Virus record (IMG/VR): IMGVR_UViG_3300006920_000221
Span: 1 to 25,267 of that record
Strand: one strand, 5' to 3'
DNA length: 25,267 nt
Origin: a virus
The notes beneath the pieces are model-generated. The model saw only the letters and a list, made by a program, of their open reading frames with translations, did no database searches and was not told the DNA's origin. This document shows positions 8,177-15,500 of this stretch, piece after piece. Numbering within the stretch: the stretch's first letter is position 1; the number at the start of each line of letters is the position of its first letter. The translations under genes and the position numbers were made by a program.

Positions 8177-9553
8177 ATGGGATTACTATTAAACAATGGG
8201 GCGAGCGAAAACAGTTATTATTCAAAACCAGATGAATATGGAGACTATCAATTTGTTTCTTTACAAGATATAATAAACCAATTTATGGTAGCATACGTTG
8301 GTGAAGATAAAATTATATCTAAAATAAAAAAAACAGATGTTGCTTTTCACGCTCAAAGAGCAATGCAAGAATTATCTTTTGACACTTTTAAATCTTGCAA
8401 AGCGCAAGAGATTACGGTACCTGCTTCACTTCAAATGATTTTACCATACGACTATGTTAACTACACCAAAGTCAGTTGGGTGGATTCTGCTGGTATAAAA
8501 CATTTATTATACCCTACAAGTAAAACTTCAAATCCAAAACACCCGCAGGTTGATTCAAATGGAGACTTTTTAGGTCATAATAATAGATTAATAAGCTCTG
8601 GTGAGTTAATAAAGAATGGAAATTTTAATGGAGATAGTACTCACTGGAAGCTAAACCAGCAATGGGCAAACACAACTTTACCACCTATTACCACGGGAAC
8701 CATAACGACTTCAATTGTCGCAAACACTCTTGGTGATCCTGTGACTGGTTGGTTTTTCAGATCTGGTAGTATTGGTAATGTTATTCGTGGTTACGACATA
8801 CCGCAGTGGAATGGTATAAGGCAGATAGATCTTCCAATCATAGATGGTGAAGAATACAGGGTATCAGTTGATGTTAGTAATTATACTTCTGGGACGTTTA
8901 GTGTGGTTTTAATTGACGGGCAAGGTGATTTTGCTGACTTTGGAAGCATCACCGCGGACGGAACATTTACAGCTACAAAAACCGCTGGAACAACAAACAC
9001 CCCCTATAATATTAAGCAGCTTTTTATTAGAAATAAATCTGCAACACCTGGCAACATTACTATTGATAATGTATCTGTGACTAGAGTTGGAAGTGAAGAA
9101 ACATCTACTACGTGGTCTAACTACAAATCAACATCGCCATCTGAAAATCAAGACGATTATCAAGACGATACTTATTGGCCAGCGGAAGGATCAAGATATG
9201 GGTTAGACCCTCAACACGCTCAAACAAATGGTTCTTTTTATATAGATTGTAATTCAGGAAAAATTCATTTTAGCTCTAATATTAGTGGAAAAACTGTGAT
9301 CTTAGATTATATAAGCGATAGTCTTGGTACAGACGCTGAGATGCAAGTTCATAAGTTTGCAGAAGAAGCTATGTACAAGTGGATTGCTCACGCGGTTTTA
9401 GCGACTAGAGCAAACACTCCAGAGTATCTTGTAGCAAGATTTAAAAAAGAAAGGTTTGCAGCCACAAGAACAGCTAAGTTAAGATTATCAAATATTAAGC
9501 TAGAAGAGATAACTCAAATTTTAAGAGGTAAATCGAAACAAATAAAACATTAA
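8177..9553 (+). CDS. Second connector/ring protein with inserted CBM-like domain
   Basis: The ends of this 458-residue protein look like a tail connector. There is an N-terminal helical part (DIINQFMVAYVGEDKI, then DVAFHAQRAMQELSFDTFKS) and a beta segment with ILPYDYVNYTKVSWVD. The C-terminus is helical (MQVHKFAEEAMYKWIAHAV, then ARFKKERFAATRTAKLRLSN). Between them, about residues 143-305, lies a separate beta-sandwich resembling carbohydrate-binding modules of the CBM4/9 kind. It has ELIKNGNFNGDSTHWK at its start, GEEYRVSVDVSNYTSGTF in the middle and the classic ending NITIDNVSVTRV. The insertion is about a third of the protein. The ATG at 8177 follows the previous stop by 4 bases. The connector role is inferred from flanking sequence and gene order; the CBM-like fold is inferred from motif pattern. 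Confidence 0.68.
   Translation: MGLLLNNGASENSYYSKPDEYGDYQFVSLQDIINQFMVAYVGEDKIISKIKKTDVAFHAQRAMQELSFDTFKSCKAQEITVPASLQMILPYDYVNYTKVSWVDSAGIKHLLYPTSKTSNPKHPQVDSNGDFLGHNNRLISSGELIKNGNFNGDSTHWKLNQQWANTTLPPITTGTITTSIVANTLGDPVTGWFFRSGSIGNVIRGYDIPQWNGIRQIDLPIIDGEEYRVSVDVSNYTSGTFSVVLIDGQGDFADFGSITADGTFTATKTAGTTNTPYNIKQLFIRNKSATPGNITIDNVSVTRVGSEETSTTWSNYKSTSPSENQDDYQDDTYWPAEGSRYGLDPQHAQTNGSFYIDCNSGKIHFSSNISGKTVILDYISDSLGTDAEMQVHKFAEEAMYKWIAHAVLATRANTPEYLVARFKKERFAATRTAKLRLSNIKLEEITQILRGKSKQIKH
8603..9091 (+). other. CBM4/9-like domain inserted in the ring protein
   Basis: Residues about 143-305 of the ring protein. The pattern NGNF...W, then GEEYRVSVDVSN, then TIDNVSVT is the usual beginning, middle and end of carbohydrate-binding beta-sandwich modules. 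It would display a glycan-binding surface from the tail collar. No enzyme motif is seen. Confidence 0.55.
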
Positions 9554-9557
9554 TTAA

Positions 9558-12500
9558 ATGCCAGAGTTAAAACACAATTTTGTACAAGGTCGAATGAACA
9601 AAGATCTTGATGAAAGGATTGTTCCTAACGGCGAGTATAGAGACGCTACAAATATACAAGTATCGTCTTCTGAAGACTCAGACGTTGGAACTATACAAAA
9701 TATACTAGGTAACGTTTTAGTAGATAGCCAAAATCTTTACCCTGAGGACGCGGCGTGTATTGCCACTATTGCAGATGAAAAAAATAATAAAATATATTTT
9801 TTTGTACAAGGAAAATATAAAGATCCTTCTGATTACTTTATAGACGGGGATTATAGTAACTTTTCTTCTTTTAGAGATTTAATAATTGAATATAATCAAC
9901 CTTCAGATCTAACGTCTGTAGGCTATTTAGAGCCTGTTTTTGTAGATATTTACGGTGCTATTTGTCACTTAAATGTAGAGCCGGTATACCAATCGCTATG
10001 GACGTCAAACAAATACACTTTAAACATACCAACAGAAGGAACTGCGCAAGAACAAACAGCGGTTGTAAAAAAAGGTATGGAAGTTTCTATCTATGATCCG
10101 ATTGGTGGTGTTTACAGCACACACAAAGTTATTAACTCTCAATTATCATCAGAGTTTATAGCTGGCACACCGGGTAGCGATAAATTAGTTGAAGTTGAAC
10201 TTGACAAAGCTATAGTTGGTATAAATGCGCAAATGCAACTTTCGTTTTCTAGCCCTAAAGTATTGTTTCCTTGGGATTTTAATGAGGCTAGCATTAGCTA
10301 TATAACTGGAATAAACATAATTGATGATTTATTATTTTGGACAGATAATTATGGTGAGCCTAAAAAAATAAACATAAAACACGGTAAAAAAGGAACAGTA
10401 TCTGTTGTCGGATTACCCCCGTTTCCAACCTCAATAGTTCACGAAGAACAATTTAACTATGACAACGTTGCATCGAATTTTTTGCCAAACAATTATATTG
10501 CTGAATACAGGGCTCAACCAGTCGAAGAACAACATATAACTGTTATAAAAAAATCTCCTAAAACTGCCCCTACTCTAGAAATGCACACCAACAGGGAGGA
10601 TGGTATCAATTACTCAGGCTTACTAACAATAACTACACCCGCGTTTATTAACGATAGTGACATACTAAATAGTTCAGGTAATAGTCATGCTGTTAATTAC
10701 GATTTTTCACCATATTCTATTGGTGACACTATATATTTAAGAATAAAATCTGACTTAGACGGTACCACTACTTTCAATCTTACAGAGTGGGAAACGTCTA
10801 TATCGCTAGGTATAAACCCAGCCGTTGTGTTGAAGGAATATACAGATAGTGGCACGCAACCTTCTGTACCGGTTACGGATTATAGAATAAAAGGTAACGT
10901 TACAGCTTGGGCTAACGCTAATTATGATTCAGCAAATGGTGATGTAAAAGTAGCAATTGTAATAACTTCAATAGATGGCTTTCCACCTACAGCTAATATA
11001 AGTACTGGAAACCGTGATTATGCTATAGACACTTTTTTAGATGAAGAAAAACTGTTTGAGTTTAAGTTTCCTAGGTTTGCTTATAGATGGAGATATAAAG
11101 ACGGTGAGTACTCTTGTTTTTCTCCATTTTCAGAAATAGCTTTTTTACCTGGAACGTTTGATTACCACCCTAAAAAAGGTTATAATCTAGGTATGGTTAA
11201 TAGGTTAAAGTATGTTGACATATATAACTTTTTTAACAGAGATCATACGCCAGACGACGTTGTTGAAATAGATATACTCTATAAAGACGAAAACTCAACA
11301 AACATACATGTTGTAAAAACTATAAAGTCTTCAGATTTTATATACATTCCATCAATTGCCACCAATGTTAACCACTGGGAGTGGAACTCTTTTAGACTAT
11401 CTTCAGAAACAGTAGAATCTACCGTTGCTTCAAATCAACTATTAAGACCGTTTGACAATGTTCCTAAAAAGGCGTTGTCACAAGAAGTTGTTGGTAATAG
11501 AATTGTCTACGGTAATTATTTACAAAACTTCAACTTATTAGAAAGCTTAGATCCAGAAGAACCGTATAATTTATCTAGCTTTAACTTTTTACTAGAATCA
11601 AACGATATACCATATTCTTTTTCAGGTGTTAAATCTATAAAGTCGCTACGAGAATATCAACTTGGCGTTGTGTTTACAGACGAGTATGACAGACAAACAC
11701 CAGTTATATCTAACGCAACAGCAACGGTTAAGCTAGATAAATCATATTCTTGGAGGTCAAATAACTTTTCTGTATCATTTAATCAATCATATCCAGTTAA
11801 CATGGATAGGTTCAAGTTTTTTATAAAAGAAACAGCAGAAGAATATTACAACATGGCTATGGATCGTTTTTATGACGCTGAAGATGGTAATATTTGGTTG
11901 GCATTTGCGTCTTCTGATAGAAACAAAATAGATATAGACACGTTTTTAATTCTTAAAAAAGGTTTAGATGAAGGAGTGCAGGTTACTGAAACCGCAAGAT
12001 ACAAAGTTTTGGCTATTGAAAACGAAGCCCCAGACTTTATTAAAACATCTAAGATATTAATATCAGAAGAATCACACTCACTAACGTTAAATGATATTTT
12101 TGGAACATCAATGTCTAGTGCTCCTGGTTTAAATGATAGCTCTTTTAGTGTTAACTACGATGTTTTTCATGGTACTAGTGGTGCAGATATGCACGAAATA
12201 AGCGATACGCTGTACGTTGAGTTTGCTCAACTATCAAGTGACCAGGTTTCTAATAGGTACGAAGTTACTGAATTAACCTGTGATTGGGACGGGGATGGTT
12301 CTACTATGCCTGGTAGTAAGTATCATTTTAGAATAAAAGGTATTTTTAAAAGCGATGTTTCTTTTATAACAGATGATGCTACAGGTCTTAATTCTACGAG
12401 TATAACTCCAGGTACAATAATGCGAGTATACAGGTATAAAGTAGAAAACAAACCACAGTTTGATGGTAGATTTTTTGTTAAAATATTAATTGATGATGTT

Positions 12501-15500
12501 TTTTCTAAATATATAAAAAAAGTATACGAAGAGACTGGTCTTGATTATAAAGTTGTTGCCTCTACAAGGTTGTATAAATTACCAGAAGATTTTTCTGATA
12601 ACGTTTGGGGAAATACTCCTGGTGTAGGTTTTGACTCTGGAAACCTTGCTTACAACGTGTTGGCACACTACAAAACTCAGTTTAAGTCTTGGTTTCAAGA
12701 TTATAAATTTAAAAATGTCGCAACATCACAACTTGGAAACAGCTTTATATATGAGGGCTCTGAACAGCATGATGATAATTATTGGAGTTGGGCAAATAGT
12801 CATTGTGAAACTACGTACGGTTGGACTATGTATTATCATTGTAGCACTGATCTAACTACTGGTAATTTTTATCAACATTCTAACGCAACTAATTTTAACA
12901 CTACACCACCACCGGCATATTGGTTTGTAGATGAGGGTATTTTCAGGGGTCAAAGATGGGATGATGACATGTACGTAAAGTTTGGTTATGTAAGTCCTAG
13001 TTCAAGTGTTTATCAATTTAGTGATGACACTTCTTTTGACAGAAATGGTAACGGTCTTGTTCCTGATCCTGTTAACGAAAACTGGACTTTAGATCTTGGT
13101 TTTGGTGGAATATGGAGCCAAGAGTGGAATTGGTACCAGCCAGGTACTTCTGGTGATAAGCATATAGAAAGTGAGAGTAGCGCTGTTATAAGTGGTAGTG
13201 GTTCGTTTATTGCTAATAATGATTGGCACCATACTTACGAGAATATTGTTGATTTTTACAAAATAGGTGTTACAGGTGGTAATCCAAAACACGTTAATCA
13301 ATCAGACATTGTTTCTAGATTAACTCCTGGTCAAAGATTTAGATTTGCTGAAGATCCTTTAAAAACAATATACACTTTAAAAGCTGGTGTTGACCAAAAC
13401 AATAGAATTAGATACAGAAGGAACGACGAAAAAATGCCTGAGGACCCAGGTAATCCTGGAGATTACATGGTGGAAAACATTGTTGGAGATTGGGCGGATA
13501 GCACGAGTGGAGGTAATTCTCTTTATTTTTCCGGTGATTTTATTCACCCAGCAGCTCAACACGATAGTAGATTTGGAACGAGTGAAAGAATAAATACGGC
13601 ATTTACAAACCCCGCAAACTTTACGAAAAATTATGGTTTAACTGTTGAGCCAGAAATAACTTGGGATCCTACAACTGGTACTGGAGGTTTAATAACTGGT
13701 GGTTTTGATTTAACATTAACCACGCCAACTAGTGGTTTAACTTGCTTAAGCTGTGGGAACGCTAGTGTACCAAACGACTTTCAGTTAGTTCTTGATTCTA
13801 TACTAGGATTAGACGCTACAACTGGAAATAACATACAACTAACGGTTGGTATGGCCTTGTACTCTTACGTGCTCACGGGCACTAGCACGACAATATCACT
13901 TCCGGCTACTGGAACTACTCAGCAAATAATGCTAATAAAAACCATTGTATATGACAATGCAACTGACAAGTACCACGTAGGATTAACTGGCAGTAGGTAT
14001 CTACACACAAGTTCTCAAAATTTTGTGCCAAAAATAAACACTAGTTTAAAGTTTGGACAACCAATAATGAATGGTTTTAGTCCTATATTCATAGAAAACT
14101 ATCATCACAATATAGCCAGCGTAGCGGATAGCGATGTTCTTGTTAACTCTGTTGGTTATACTTTAGAGTTTATCGAACCTATTGATGATATTGAAATAAT
14201 GCCAGATGACCCGGCTGTTTGGGAAACTGAGCCAAAAGAAAACACACCTTTAGATATATATTACGAGGCAACTGGATCCTTGCCAACTAAGTTAAATTCT
14301 AGCAATTTTAGTAGCTTACTAAGTGTAGGTACTTATACGGGTTCAGCATTTAGCTCGCTTAATGTGTTTCACGCAGGTACTGGTGTTACTGAAGAAAACA
14401 TTGGTTTTGCTACTGCGGCAGACGGTTTTTCAGGTCCTGGTTTAGGATTAACACTTGTCCAAGCGGGAGGTGCTTCGGCTAACCCATGTGTTGAACCTGG
14501 TGGTTGTGTTGGTGGTACTGTACCTGAGTTTGTTATTGGCGACGAGGTTATCATACCTAGCCACAATGTTAACGTACACATACCAATTATTGGTTTTGAT
14601 GGTGTTGTAAATGTTGGGGGTGATGATTACGCTGAGTATGTTATTGTAGATGTTAATTTATTTAGAAATGGTACTTTTAAACCAAACTGGTTTAACTGCT
14701 ATTCTTTTGGTAATGGGGTTGAGTCTAATAGAATTAGAGATAACTTCAACCTACCATATATAAAAAATGGCGTTAAGGTTTCTACTACGCTAGCTACACA
14801 ATACAAAGAAGAGCGTAGAAAATATGGATTAATATACTCTGGTATATACAACTCTATATCTGGTATAAACAACTTAAATCAATTTATACAAGCTGAAAAA
14901 ATAACTAAAGACGTAAACCCGTCTTATGGTAGTATTCAAAAGTTATTTACTAGAGACTCGGATTTAGTTACTCTTTGTGAAGATAAAGTTTTAAGAATAC
15001 TAGCAAACAAAGACGCTGTCTACAACGCCGATGGTAACCCACAGTTGACAGCTACAAATAATGTTTTAGGACAAACCATACCTTTTACTGGTGATTACGG
15101 TATATCAACAAACCCAGAATCTTTTGCATCACAATCGTATAGGGTGTATTTTACAGATAGAGTTAGGGGCGCGGTTTTAAGGTTATCACGTGATGGCTTA
15201 ACACCTATATCCGATCATGGTATGAGAGATTGGTTTAGAGATAGAATGAAAATATCAAGTGCGGCTAACAACGAGTTTATCAGTGAAGCTAAAATACTTG
15301 GTAGTTATGATGACAGGCAAGAAGAGTACAACGTAACGTTTTCACCAACGTGGAACGCTGCTGATTTTACTCCTAGAACTAACTTTAATAATAGTCACGA
15401 AGGGTTAAACACCGAACAAAACAATAGTTATCATTCTGAAGCTATTACAGTTTCTTTTAAAGAATCTTCTAAAGGTTGGGTTAGTTTTAAATCTTTTGTT

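Noticed and set aside
7983-8225. Minus-strand open frame of 80 codons across two ring genes
   Set aside because: It overlaps two well-supported plus-strand genes and has a Cys/Ser/Ile-rich composition typical of antisense shadows.
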